A DNA stretch of 64,000 bases, taken from Cydia pomonella (taxonomy: Eukaryota > Arthropoda > Insecta > Lepidoptera > Tortricidae). A model generated the notes under the pieces. The model searched no databases. It saw nothing but the letters and a program-made list of their open reading frames with translations, and was not told the origin of the DNA. A program made the position numbers and the translations under genes. This document shows, piece by piece, positions 20,999 through 31,648 of the stretch. How positions within the stretch are numbered: the stretch's first letter is position 1; the number at the start of each line of letters is the position of its first letter. Where the stretch lies: the NCBI RefSeq assembly GCF_033807575.1, contig NC_084720.1, positions 14,577,570 to 14,641,569 of the forward strand. Direction: 5' to 3'.

Positions 20999-22014
20999 TG
21001 ATGATACATGTTGAAATTTATAACAAAATCGAGTAAAATAGATAGCAAATGAGCAATTTTTCGCAATAAAGTACCTACACATACGGATGCATATGTAGAT
21101 GTGCACGCATACATACATTTACATACATTCGGATACAAAATAGAGATAGGGCTTCGAAATTAGTTTCCTTAAAATGCTTCAAGAGGGCTCTCTTTTCCGA
21201 TATATTTACTTTACTCTTTACATACGATCCTTACATTTTATCAAAAAAAAAAGATTGTAAATCAACTATTGTAAAATTAAACCAACAAAATCGCAATTTT
21301 AATTATTTTCCATACTTCAAGATGGGCTCTCAGTGACCTTGACCTTTTTAAAGAACTACTTAGTCTTTTTGATTTCTAAGTTTGATTCTTATTTTTTTGG
21401 CGACCTTCATTAAAAATGACTGGGCACGATTATTTTTTATTTTGATTTTTGTCCCTCCTACTTAAGTACTTAATATCTTCCAGCACATTCCATTCAATAA
21501 ACAATACATTTACACTTTCCCTAAACCTGTATAGTTCACGAAATCTTAAATTGTCAAAACTTCGCAACGTATCTATTATTTTAGTGGGTTTTTTTTATTA
21601 CTTCGGGTAAACCTTACAATAAGAGGTTTCTTAGCACATTGTTTACTTATCAAATTGCCTTATGACATAGGTATCAAAGTTTGAGAGCCACAATTTTACC
21701 AATTATTGTATCAGGGTTAAGATCGGATACAAAAGGGTAGACACCGGACCTATTTCTTTGTGATACCTTATTCTCTTTCCATTAGAAGCAACTTTTTCAC
21801 GAGTTCTCTCTATTGGTCCCAAAATTGTCCGGCATTATCCCAACATACTTTACCCAGATTGTCATTGCGATACGTTCTTCAATAAGGCGGCCCAAGTTTG
21901 GCCCCATCGTACTACAAGTTAAATAGATTGTAGTTTAACCATAGGTATATTTATACCTACTTACAAAATTTCACAACACACCATGATCACTCCCAACTTA
22001 CTGATACGGATAGG
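20999..22014. other. Intergenic, no gene seen
   Basis: AT-rich sequence with a degenerate (CATA)n stretch near 21090-21130. No supported coding region. Confidence 0.45.
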
Positions 22015-22016
22015 TA

Positions 22017-22150
22017 CAGTCAAGTGTAAAAATATGGGTGTACACATCTTACTCAAAAATATGTCCCATAGCATCTTATTCCAGTGTAATAAGAGCGTAG
22101 TACCATATTTATGAGACGATTCTTTCGATACATATTTTTGCACTTGACTG
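22017..22150. mobile_element. TA-flanked mariner-type MITE
   Basis: 134 bp with inverted ends CAGTCAAGTGTAAAAATATG and CATATTTTTGCACTTGACTG (one mismatch), TA at 22015-22016 and 22151-22152. No coding capacity. Confidence 0.8.
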
Positions 22151-22214
22151 TACGACGACAACCGAAGCTGAGACATCATTCTTTTTTGCAGTTTTTACCT
22201 ATATGGTAATTAAT

Positions 22215-22515
22215 ATCAATCAATCATTTATTATTTCGTCATAATAGGTGTAAAATACATTTAGTACAGGTGATAGGGTGTTTAGTATTAGGGTGTAATA
22301 GATACAGTATAATATAAAAATGAAAAACAATATTACGTGGTAACAACAAAAACAACTTGCGTCGGGCAGCGCAGAATAAATTCCGTCCGGCTCGCGGGCG
22401 ATGTCGACGGAATGGCGCGCAATGAGCGAGCGCACGAGTCTCGCGTCTGTGTGCGCGCACTCACACTTAGATAGCTCCGGCTCCCGCCCACCGCAGCGCG
22501 ACAGAAACATAGCTT
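22215..22515 (-). mobile_element. Probable LINE/SINE 3' end with (ATTG)n tail
   Basis: On the minus strand a GC-rich part (22370-22515) gives way to AT-rich sequence ending AATAAATGATTGATTGAT. A tetranucleotide tail of this type ends many LINEs. The overlapping 96-, 73- and 61-codon ORFs have no known motifs. Low certainty of family. Confidence 0.4.
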
Positions 22516-23450
22516 CAAAAATTCGAGATTTGAAAAGTTGCTCAGCTAGGAATTGCTCTTAAGGAAAAGACATCGTTATCTAGTTTGAATTTTAAAAAGA
22601 GACATCTAGCGACCAATTTGGTAACTAATTTACAGTATGTAATCGTATGCGGCAATTTTAAATCTCAACAATACTTAAATATACTCCAGGAACTGAGCAC
22701 TATCAGTTGTAAATAAATCGGTAGCTAATTTGATATATTTAAAATTGAAAATAGATAGGTAATATTGGCAACGAAGTCATTGCTTTTAGATTGAATAATA
22801 TGAATATTAAATCAACGAATTTATATATAGGCGTAGTCTAGCGGTCAGAAATGGTCTTTGTCACAGGGATATTTCGAGCTGCAATTTGGGATTTTTTATT
22901 CTTAGACTCCTAAAATATACGAAATATACAAAATTCAAGATGGAATAATTATTCTGTAAGAAGGCCTCATAAGGGCGCTGAACACCATCTTTCATAGGTA
23001 CGTTTAGATTAATAAATACTACAACTCTTTATCACTGAAAAAAATATGATCTATCGAGCACACAGTAAAATGATTTTCATTATGATTAACTGCTTTATAC
23101 AATATCAACAAATATTTGAAAAACAATCAAATACAAACGTAACGTAACGTTAACTGTTTGGAAATTTCCATGTATTTAAAAAACGATAATAATAAAAGAA
23201 TAGCTACTACATTTTAGCTACTCACAACAGTAAAATTTGCTGTCTATTCGGAACATTAAAATTTACTGTTAATGGTTGTATAAAGCGCTTAACGTATTGG
23301 TTTACCCAATATCCTGGTAGATGGCGCCGTTACGACCGGCGAATATCCTACATCGCGTGAACGTCAGTTCATCGTAGAATCCATAAGGTATTGAACTTTT
23401 TTCTGTTCTACGAGAGAATTCGTATGGAAATTGCTCTGATAGAGATCGCC
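22516..23450. other. Intergenic, no gene seen
   Basis: AT-rich; no supported feature. Confidence 0.4.
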
Positions 23451-23813
23451 CCTGCCCCAACGGCCTTCGGTTCTAGGTAGAAAACTGCCCCATAACACTT
23501 ACGCCTTTTTTATAAGAGTGGAAAAGCGTTTCGGAGACCAGCCTGGGATGGTTATGTGGGACTCCCATATAGGCTCATGAGATCCATTGTTTACCCACTA
23601 AAACCCCTGTTGCCGACTCCGTGCTACAGGGCGAAGTCCCAGGAACGCCGAAGTACTCTTCCGCAACCTCGCCAGCGGACGTCCGGGCTCCAACTCGACT
23701 AGTGGGGAATAGATCACCCCTTCACCTCAGTGGGCGCGTCGATCATACGTCGCGCCCGCCGGCGCAGGGACCCTTGTGTAGGCGGCAGACGGCCTGCCGC
23801 CCACATGGTACCC
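23450..23813 (-). mobile_element. Probable 3' UTR of the R1-like LINE remnant
   Basis: This GC-rich, non-coding stretch follows the stop codon at 23814-23816 on the minus strand. The left boundary is not defined. The 115-codon plus ORF (23621-23968) is antisense to the element and not accepted. Confidence 0.4.
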
Positions 23814-24130
23814 TTATGGGGGTAATCGGCGGTCGTATGCCAACCGCCGCCGCCCCACGCGCTTGCGGCGCATTGGCTGAGAGGCCGGATCTTCCTCCCT
23901 GTCGCGCTCCGCCGCCTCCTTCTGCGCCATCACGTCCTCGCAGCTTCCCATCGCCTCTCCTCACCTAGCATGGCTTTCACCACCGCTGGCAAGGAAAGGT
24001 CTCCTCCCACTACGGCCACGATGCCGGGCATACCGCCAGCGTGTGTTGCGCCGTGTCTTCGGCGTCGCCGCATTCGTGGCACTGATAACACTTAAGCCTG
24101 GCCAACTTTCTGGACCGTGTCAACGATCTT
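23814..24130 (-). pseudogene. R1/I-group LINE remnant, C-terminal zinc finger region
   Basis: On the minus strand the frame reads CHECGDAEDTAQHTLAVCPA, the cysteine/histidine finger near the C-terminus of R1-like non-LTR ORF2 proteins. GGDLSLPAVVKAML follows after a frame change, then, after a second one, EDVMAQKEAAERDREEDP and a TAA at 23816-23814. At least two frameshifts break it. Just before the finger the sequence reads RKLARLKCYQ, which resembles the start of an ORF1 CCHC knuckle rather than ORF2, so a deletion may have joined ORF1 to the end of ORF2. Clade is by motif recognition. Confidence 0.7.
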
Positions 24131-24489
24131 TGTTCTCTTGTGGATCGATTGCCTTAATATAATATCAAAATAATCCGGCTTACACGACCCTCTATTGCAG
24201 CACGCCTCTTATTGACGATAGAGCACGGATTTATCATATATTTAAGATAAGCTAGATATATCGGAAAATACAATTTTCCTTGTGCAGTATTCGACTTTGA
24301 AAATGGCGTAACATGACAATGCAATACTTATATCAAAGTTGCGTTGTTTTTTATGATACCTATTATAGGGTAACGGTCTCACCAAAACATCACTCTATAA
24401 GATCATCTTCTTGTTTTTTTTTGTTCAGAAGTTTTAGGACGATAGATTGGAGATGAGGCTTGAATTGAAGATTTCAGTCTTGCCTTGCA

Positions 24490-24760
24490 AAAAACAGACG
24501 AATCGCCTGATGGCAAGCAATTATCATCGCTCATGGACGCCTGCAACACCAGAGGGGTTGCAAGTGCGTCGCTTGCCTTTAAGATGAGAGCAGGTACACT
24601 GTTTTCTTGAAGGTCGTATCGGTCCTGATATACCCTAGGCGATTGTTAAGCTGTGCGAGGCAGGAAGTTCTAGAGCAATGCACAGTTGAGGACTGCCAAC
24701 CATCTAAGTGGTGAAAATGGAAATGTAATCGCGAATAGAGCGATGGCGAAAAAAAACGAC
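24490..24760 (+). repeat. Dispersed repeat, 'CGCCTGATGG...TGTGCGAGGCAGGAAG' family
   Basis: Shares CGCCTGATGGCAAGC, a CTTTAAGATG segment and GTTAAGCTGTGCGAGGCAG with 38325-38490, and part of its middle with 27100-27310. Non-coding; probably a retroposon 3' region. Confidence 0.55.
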
Positions 24761-24874
24761 AGGGATTGATCCGAACAATTCCTCGGAGCACTCCCCGTTA
24801 TACATGCGATAAAAAAGACAGAGCGAGGCTACATTGATACGCAGCGCCAAGGAGCCAAGCCGATCTGAACCTGA

Positions 24875-24998
24875 TTTGGGATTTTGAGTTTCCAAAACGT
24901 CCCGCTTGGCGCGCTGTTTCTAAATCCCATACAATATGAGACTTAACGCAAACGCGTGCGTCTCGTCACACTATCGAATAAATTTACACTAGGGGTAC
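24875..24998. repeat. Half copy of the MITE at 29105-29287
   Basis: Matches the right part of that MITE: TTTCCAAAACGTCCCGCTTG, then AATGAGACTTAACGCAAACGCG-like sequence and the end TTTACACTAGGGGTAC. The left arm is missing. Confidence 0.65.
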
Positions 24999-25118
24999 TG
25001 AAAATACTGCCTGGCAGCCGACAATTCGAGTCGCTCTTCGTTGGATGCGGTCAAAAATATTATCAAAGCTTTTGTCAGTGACTATAATCGGCCTTTATTG
25101 AATGTGAATCCGCACCGA

Positions 25119-25203
25119 CGTGCCGCGCCGCTTCTGTGTGCGAATAGGACATCGCTATACAGGTGTATAGAGCTGTTTCGCTCACACACCGGAGCGGCGT
25201 GCG
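25119..25203. repeat. Short foldback (CGCCGCTTCTGTGTGCGAA)
   Basis: Imperfect inverted arms: GCGCCGCTTCTGTGTGCGAA on the left and TTCGCTCACACACCGGAGCG on the right, around an AT-richer middle that also partly pairs (CTATACAGGTGTATAG). Confidence 0.55.
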
Positions 25204-25259
25204 TGTGATAACTGTCTGTTTTATTGACAAACCAGTTTGAAAAGAACAGTTTCAGAGAG

Positions 25260-25480
25260 TTTTTACGTCGGTGGAAAACAAGCATACGGCCCGCCTGATG
25301 GTAAGCAGTCTCCGTAGCCTATGGACGTCTGCAACTCCCGAGGTGTTACTTGCGCGTTGCCGACCTCTCTCACCGGTAGGAACACAACACTATGAGTAGG
25401 GTCTAGTGTTATTTGGCTGCGGTTTTCTGTCCTAAGGTGGAGTTTCAATAAGCTACCCATATTTCCAACACTTTGCTGAT
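25260..25480 (+). repeat. Dispersed repeat, 'GCCCGCCTGATGGTAAGCAG' family
   Basis: Carries GCATACGGCCCGCCTGATGG, TCCGTAGCCTATGGACG, AACACAACACTATGAGTAGG and GTTATTTGGCTGCGG. It matches the inner module of 17546-17898 in the opposite orientation. The 74-codon minus ORF across it is a by-product. Confidence 0.6.
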
Positions 25481-25489
25481 TTGGCATAT

Positions 25490-26614
25490 TTTTGTTAAAC
25501 TGAATAACTCAAATGTTACATGGTCCATACAATGGCAATGTCAACTATTATTTATAATCTATGGTCATGTCGAAAATTAGAAATCCGTTATTTAACATGT
25601 CGAATGTACGTTTCCTTATCTCTCAAATCTCTCTCAAACACAACTCTTTATCTTCCACTTAAACGAGTATTCCATAAATTGCTTAGTAGCTACTCGGCCA
25701 TTGTACTGTAATAAGACAAAGGAAACGAAATAATAAATTATTAAGCATCGCTTGACCCAGTTGCTTAAGCCTTTTGTGTTGAGATTAAGGGCTCAGTACT
25801 GAAAACGCAATTTATGGTGAAATATAAAAAGATGCAGCAGTATTTATAGTTCCTTATTTTAGCATTAGAAATAAGGAAAACAATCTTGACATGTTTTTTT
25901 TCAATTGAAAACGCTTTTTTTTTCAAATCAGTAACTAATTATAGGTGTATTGAATTGTCAAAGAAAACTTTGTAGCCACGTAAATTTACTGCCATCTCTC
26001 GACACATGATTAAAACTTTGAGAACTTTTAGACCTGTCTATACCATCCCATTACTGGTGCCAGTCCCATCATAGGGGTGTTTACTACAACAGCACCTACA
26101 CTTAGATTTATAGATAGATGCATGAACAATTAATAATTAATTAATTTAAGATCAGCTTTTTGACCTTTTTGACCGATCTTAATTGAAAAATTTCTTACGG
26201 TCTTTGTTATACGAGCTTAAGGTCAAAATCAATCTTGTCGAATCAAAAGAAGATCAAAACCATACGAAACGTTTTTTTCTGATAGCTATAGGACGCAAAT
26301 GAGCGGACGACTTGCCTGATAGTACGAAATAGGGAATATTACGCAAAATTCTTCGTAATATTCCTTTTATCACTATCCATATACTAGCGCAACTAGCACA
26401 CATTGAGGCACCCGCGGAACACAAAAATAGAAATTTCGTTATCTGCCTCTTTATTACTCTTGCATTGCTTAGAGCGATAGAGGCAAACAATGAAATTTTC
26501 TGTTTTCTCGTTTTGCTGCCTACCGGAACCTACTCTACCTAGAGAGCTTACTAGTAAGAGAGCAGCGTTGATGCATCAATGGCATAGTGAAAATTTATCA
26601 AAAAACTGTTTAAA
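25490..26614. other. Intergenic, no supported gene
   Basis: An inverted pair AATATTACGCAAAATTCTTC / CGTAATATTCC lies near 26335-26364. The 78-codon minus ORF at 26254-26490 shows no known motifs. Confidence 0.4.
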
Positions 26615-26764
26615 GCATTGTATTTTGACGACCGGTTTGGCCTAGCATTGTATTTTGACGACCGGTTTGGCCTAGCATTGTATGTTGACGACCGGTTTGG
26701 CCTAGCATTGTATTTTGACGACCGGTTTGGCCTAGCATTGTATTTTGATGACCGGTTTGGCCTA
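26615..26764. repeat. Five tandem copies of a 30-bp SINE head unit
   Basis: Five consecutive units starting at 26615, 26645, 26675, 26705 and 26735, each containing GACGACCGGTTTGGCCTA and differing by only two substitutions (T to G in unit 3, C to T in unit 5). The unit's end is the first part of the SINE that follows directly. The multiple-of-3 length makes a spurious repeating ORF (26618-26818). Confidence 0.95.
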
Positions 26765-27020
26765 GTGGGTAGTGATCCTGCCTACGAAGCTGATGGTCCC
26801 GGGTTCAAATCCTGGTAAGGGCATTTATTCGTGTGATGGGCATGGATATTTGTTCCTGAGTCATGGGTGTTTTCTATGTATTTAAGTATTTATAAATATT
26901 TATATATTATATATATCGTTGTCTAAGTACCTAAGTACCCTCACCACAAGCCTTATTGAGCTTACTGTGGGACTTAGTCGATTTGTGTAATAATGTACTC
27001 TAATATTTATTATTATTATT
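26735..27020 (+). mobile_element. tRNA-derived SINE (full-length copy)
   Basis: GGCCTAGTGGGTAGTGATCC (box-A-like) and GGGTTCAAATCCTGG (box-B-like) are followed by the body GATATTTGTTCCTGAGTCAT, TATCGTTGTCTAAGTACC, GGGACTTAGTCGATTTGTGT and a (TTA)n tail. Copies of the same family lie at 10148 and 43852. Confidence 0.85.
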
Positions 27021-27079
27021 ATTTATTATGTATGTATAAGTTACAATATGGTTTACAATATGTGTTAGTGCTGCACTCT

Positions 27080-27310
27080 GGCGGCAGAACATTGAAGTAA
27101 TACCCCTATTACCGTCGCAAATGGACATCTGTAACACCATAGGCGTTACAAGTGCTTTAATATATGCACCGCCACTGTATGCTTGTTTGCCACCGACATA
27201 GTATTAAAAAAATTGCCGGCCTTTAAGATAGGAGTACGCTCCTTTCTTTAAGGTCATATCTGTATGGTAATGCCACGAGTTAATTCCACAATTTAGCTCC
27301 ACAGTTTTTT
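27080..27310 (+). repeat. Decayed dispersed repeat with nested piece
   Basis: Segments GCCGGCCTTTAAGATAGGAG and TTCTTTAAGGTCATAT match the 24490 family, and TATGCTTGTTTGCCACCGAC matches the end of the 17546 family, which seems to have inserted into it. Confidence 0.45.
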
Positions 27311-27531
27311 GAAATCAGTTCCGACCTCCTTGATATTTTAAAATGTTAAAAGTTTAAAAGAAGACGTAGAAGCGAAAATGTAAATCAATGTCTTAACATT
27401 TCAATTCTTTTGCTCTAACTATCGCACGTTGATTATGCTGTATTCAAACTATTCAAAGACGCTTTTTCTTTAAGTCGTTCGAAAAGAGCTCTTACGGATT
27501 AGGACTTAAGAGCCACTTACTGAGGGCCTAC

Positions 27532-27651
27532 CACGAACACCGAAGTTCGGAAATTACGGGCATCTTTCTCTTTTTCACCAATTAAAGCATAATTAGAGTG
27601 ACAGAGACAGATGCCCACCGTTTGCGAAGTTTAGTATTCGCGGTAGGCCTT
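27532..27651. repeat. Diverged copy of the GAGGGCCTACCGCGAAC hairpin MITE
   Basis: Begins GAGGGCCTACCACGAAC and ends GTATTCGCGGTAGGCCT, the termini of the 112-bp hairpins at 29644 and 34918. The middle is diverged but still partly palindromic. Confidence 0.6.
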
Positions 27652-28449
27652 ATGATCTGACAGTCGGTAGTCGGTAGACTATTCAAGCTGATGAGACGCA
27701 CTGGTTAAGACTTAAGAGTCTGGTGTTAGTGGCTCGAAAAGCGATCACGATTATCAAACCCCGTAAGTTTAAATTCGCCTTTAGTACATAACTTCGCTAA
27801 GGTGAATGATTGAATACTATTTAAGACATAATTCCGCTATAAATTGTATTTTGGGATTCATTGGCGTATTCAACATTTAGGATTTGGAATAAGGTTACGT
27901 GTAATTTTCATAATATAAAAAATATAAGGCGAAATTGGGGACGGGTGTCAAAGATAGGTTATTTTAGTTTTTTTTCTTGTAAACGATTTTTTCGTAACTC
28001 TTTATATGAATACATTAGGTACAGGGGGTAAGCTTTAATTACCTAATTAACTTTAAGCATAGATTGCAATGCTTAACTAGAGAAAAATCACTTAGGCGGA
28101 AAAACGGTTTACAACTATGCAATATCGTAGAAAAAAATCATCCTAATTAGTTAAATATCATATGCCATTTGCTGCCAATCGACATAAATATTTATTTACT
28201 GCCTTCTTAATAATAATCCCTCAGAAGCCCACCCTTAAGTTTTCCTTAGATTTTTTAATAACGAAAAGATTCTCCGCTAATCGCTCCTCCTATTACCAAG
28301 TTACAACTCGTCACAGTTTTAGCTAATAAGTGCCGCGCGGTTACCTGAAGCTGACAGTTAAGTACACTGTAAAGTCACATATATGCATATCTCGCCTTAT
28401 TACAATGGGGTAAGGTGCAAAATTGGATACATAAATTTGACGTGGATGA
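27652..28449. other. Intergenic, no gene seen
   Basis: AT-rich; no supported feature. Confidence 0.4.
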
Positions 28450-28451
28450 TA

Positions 28452-28595
28452 CAGTCGCGATCAGATATATCGGGGCGGCCAAGGTTCTCACAAATATCTG
28501 AACAAGCCTCTATTGCCAAGGCGTTAGTGTGTGTTCAGATCTTTTTTAGCACATCGGCCGCTTCGATATGTGATGTGATGGCGAATTGGCGACTG
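28452..28595. mobile_element. TA-flanked palindromic MITE
   Basis: 144 bp with inverted ends CAGTCGCGATCAGATATATC and the complement-like GATATGTGAT...GCGACTG, flanked by TA (28450-28451, 28596-28597). Internal halves (CAAATATCTGAACA, TGTTCAGATCTTT) also pair. A one-end fragment is at 103-126. The ORF at 28383-28631 crosses it and is not accepted. Confidence 0.75.
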
Positions 28596-29100
28596 TACAC
28601 GCGACGTTTCAATTCTGAACTTTGTACTTAAGAAATAAGGTTTAATTTTACGTGGCAAAGATGAATATGTGACGTGGGGTATCCTTATAAGGAATATTTA
28701 AGGATTAATACCTAATTAGCCGGCAAGGTGGGATGTGATGCATTGTTCTAAGCGATCAAAGGGAAATTTACCCTTAATTAGACGAGCATGTTTTAAATAA
28801 CATGACGCTGATATAGATGTTGCTAAAATTTGCCATATTGGGATACAAATTAAGAGCAGGCAAACGCGGCCATATACACAGAATTTGCGACCGTCAACAA
28901 GTTACTCTCTAATGTAGATTTATTATCATGCTCCCGTGCCTCATTCAATGCTGCTGTCCCAAAATTGTACAAAATAAAAAAAATAAGTAGTAAAAATAAT
29001 TATATACCATTATTATTATGAATAAATGTAAATGCATATAGATTTTGTAGTTGAAATAGTTATGTCAGTTTTTGCATGTTTATATTCTTATACCTGTATC
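28596..29100. other. Intergenic, no gene seen
   Basis: AT-rich; no supported feature. Confidence 0.4.
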
Positions 29101-29104
29101 CCTA

Positions 29105-29287
29105 GTGTAAATTTTATCGACATCATAACGTGACGAATGCGTTTGCGTTAAGTCTCATTTTGTATAGGATTTTGAGTTTCCAAAACGTCCCGCTTGGCGC
29201 GCTCTTTCTAAATCCAATACAAAATGAGACTAAACGCAAACGCGTACGTCACGTTTCAAAATCGAATTTATTTACACTAGGGGTACA
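29105..29287. mobile_element. Palindromic MITE with about 75-bp arms
   Basis: The ends CCCTAGTGTAAATTT and AATTTATTTACACTAGGGG, and the inner pair GCGTTTGCGTTAAGTCTCAT / ATGAGACTAAACGCAAACGC, are reverse complements. The centre holds CAAAACGTCCCGCTTGG. A half copy lies at 24875-24998. Confidence 0.75.
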
Positions 29288-29643
29288 GTTATGTTCTCAG
29301 TGAGGTATGTTTAAGGAAACATCATAACCTATATTGTGCTAGTTACGTATATACAGTGTCTGTATTGTTCTTCTCTTGTATCCATCTGTTTTATCTCCTT
29401 GTAATAAAATAAAATAAATACTCTTTAATTATTATGGGGACACAGTTCACGCTTATTTATTGATAGTAGCACATGCTTTTTTTTTTTTTTTTTATAAAAT
29501 GATGTTATTATGAAATATCTAAAGTTAAAATACTTCATTAAAGGATATTTGTTTATCGTTGAAGCCAAAACCACAGAATAAAATAATAGTACTACCGTAC
29601 GGAAAAGAAACTTCCTACAAAACCGAAGTTCGACAGCGATTCA

Positions 29644-29755
29644 GAGGGCCTACCGCGAACCACGTTCGACGTGTTGCCTCTCTGTCGCACTCGTAAATTC
29701 TTACGTAAGTGTGACAGGGAGGCAACACGTCGAACGTGGTTCGCGGTAGCCCCTC
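29644..29755. mobile_element. 112-bp hairpin MITE, nearly perfect arms
   Basis: Begins GAGGGCCTACCGCGAAC and ends in the complement; arms of about 54 nt pair with few mismatches (AACACGTCGAACGTGGTTCG on the right). Same length and termini as 34918-35029. Confidence 0.9.
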
Positions 29756-30294
29756 AGGGATGAATCATGTTGTCGCTTTGTAATATACAAGGTGCTCGCG
29801 AGGAAATAAATATTTTTTTACCACGTATTCCTGAGGTCATAAGAAGGAAAAAATCGTATACAAATTTACATCAATTCCGTCAAAAAAATTGTTTTTTTTT
29901 TTTTTTTTTTTTTTTTACATTTTGTATGTTTTGTACATAATAAAGTAAGTACATGTTCTTGGAGAATTTATGGATTAATACGAATTGGTACATTTTTTTC
30001 CTTAAAAACTAGTCTATTCAAAGTGTTCCTTATCACTTCGGTACCTAATGTATCTATCAATAAGGTCGTCTAGACTAGGTCCCAAAGTGGCGACATCGCC
30101 ATCAAAAACGGCGTTATGCACTGAAACATAATTAAAAAACCATTTCTTTAAAATTGGTATTAACTCTGAAACTATAAAGGCGAATTTAAAAAAGTTTATA
30201 TGACTTTTTTTTTCTTTAAATACGATCCGGAATATACTGTTTAAAATCTTTCCGTTTCCTCGCGCACCGTGTATAGCACTATCCCTTTCGGCTA
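29756..30294. other. AT-rich spacer with a long poly-T run
   Basis: Contains a T-run of more than 20 at about 29891-29916; a similar run is at about 29478-29492. No gene recognised. Confidence 0.5.
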
Positions 30295-30295
30295 T

Positions 30296-30382
30296 TTAGG
30301 GTTGTCAAAATTCAAGTTATTCTTATAGTCATCTTATCTGTGGTTGTAAACGCAAAGGAACGTCAAGTTTTGCCAACCCTAA
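30296..30382. repeat. Short inverted-repeat element (TAGGGTTGTCAAAA)
   Basis: TAGGGTTGTCAAAATTCAAG on the left pairs imperfectly with GTCAAGTTTTGCCAACCCTA on the right. Looks like a small MITE. Confidence 0.5.
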
Positions 30383-30794
30383 TAATTGCTAGTAGCTAAA
30401 AAAAAGCTAAGCCGAATGGAGCCGAGAATGCCCGAACGCTGCAGTTTTCCCCTCTTCCATTCCAACTCACTCATTACTACCACAAGTTCAAAGCCTGAAC
30501 TGTACTAGTAACAACACACGATAGATTTTTGTTTTTTTTTTTGCTATTTGAGTTTTGTATCCAGATTCAACTTTTCAGCGCCAACAAGGAGGTTTGAACT
30601 CACGACCTTCGTTTTTTCGTGTCTTTATTTTGTATAGAATGAAGAGAGACACACCTCTCTAACCTCCCTCGCGTGACGCTAACGAGTCACATTGTAATTC
30701 CAACAATAGCGTTCAATAATTAATTCATTGTACAGTCAAACGTAGCGAATCAGACAACGAGTCAAAAGTATCTTAATAGCTAGAATAATAAATA

Positions 30795-31110
30795 TAGGGA
30801 GAATAGTAACGGTAATTTTTCTATGAAATCCATTTCGGGAGAGAACGTTTTCTTCTAAATAAATCTTAACAAATCACTTTGATTCTGATGTCGATCGCCT
30901 CAGCATAATATATTCTAGGTTTATAGATTTCGCTTTAATTTTTCTTTTGTTTTGCAAGGTTTGAAAAAAAAAGGAAAACTTATAAACCTAGTTTTTCATT
31001 GTGTCAATAACATACCAAAAAATATGGAAAATGGAAAATATTTAGAAGTGGAAAAACGTTTTCTCTTTTTGTATGGACGATCTCGTCGTATACTCTACCC
31101 TCTCAACAAA
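30795..31110. repeat. Dispersed repeat shared with 47965-48245
   Basis: The two regions match over about 270 bp, for example CACTTTGAT..TGATGTCGATCGC, CAGCATAATATATTCTAG and AAACCTAGTTTTTCATTGTG. Ends carry TTCCATTTCGG..AGAAAACGTTTTC and its inverted form, so it is probably a MITE. The ORF at 30952-31143 is inside it. Confidence 0.65.
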
Positions 31111-31570
31111 AAAAACCCTATATGTAGAATACTTGTTCGATAAAAATTGTATTTGCTTGGATTATATAATAATTATATGCAAATAAATATTGATTGATTG
31201 TTTGACTTAGATAGTGAAGATAACTTTGAACGGAAACTGTAAAGGTACACAGCGTGTATTTTTGATACGACCAACTAATCAAATGGTACCTAGTTTAGGC
31301 TTTGACACATTTTTATGGGTTTTATAAAAAAATTACGACTTTTAGTTTTCCATATAAAATAATTCAGCAAACAATGTACCAGTATCACTACTTTAACTCA
31401 AAACCTCGCATTAATGCCGCGACAAGTGTCACAAGTGATCACGATGTACGCTCAGAAAAAAAAAACAAAAATTAAATATGCTGTTGTGGTTAACACGTTA
31501 ACGGTTAATTCAGAATCATTTTTATACCACTAAAACGTATGTCTCGTTTTGTGATTATATAAAAAATACA
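31111..31570. other. Intergenic; LINE-type (ATTG)n tail
   Basis: AAATAAATATTGATTGATTG at about 31181-31200 looks like a LINE tail on the plus strand with no coding part recognised. Nothing else is seen. Confidence 0.4.
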
Positions 31571-31648
31571 CGCAGTATACGCTTAGGTGATTACCTAAGC
31601 GTATACTGCGCACCAAAAGTATTTGCCACCCTGGAATACTTTTGGTGC
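31571..31648. repeat. Two adjoining perfect hairpins
   Basis: Hairpin 1 pairs 31571-31588 with 31593-31610 (18 bp, loop GATT). Hairpin 2 pairs 31610-31623 with 31635-31648 (14 bp, 11-nt loop). They share base 31610, so the 3' arm of the first runs straight into the second. Confidence 0.85.

Noticed and set aside
22370..22515. GC-rich patch as a CpG promoter or 5S-derived SINE head
   Set aside because: No transcript evidence, no 5S match that I can see, and the AT-rich (ATTG)n end points to a retroposon.
23621..23968. 115-codon Arg/Pro-rich plus ORF and its 73-codon antisense
   Set aside because: GC-rich region inside and after the R1-like LINE remnant; composition produces long frames without coding meaning.
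26615..26764. CRISPR-like array
   Set aside because: Units are directly adjacent without spacers and the sequence is eukaryotic; it is a tandem repeat.
26618..26818. ORF with a repeating DDRFGLALY peptide
   Set aside because: Purely a by-product of the 30-bp tandem repeat and the SINE head.
29478..29916. Poly-T runs as Pol III terminators or retroposon tails
   Set aside because: No promoter boxes or element body could be linked to either run.
30730..30760. TACAGTCAA as a further mariner-type MITE
   Set aside because: Only one end is present; no inverted partner within 500 bp.
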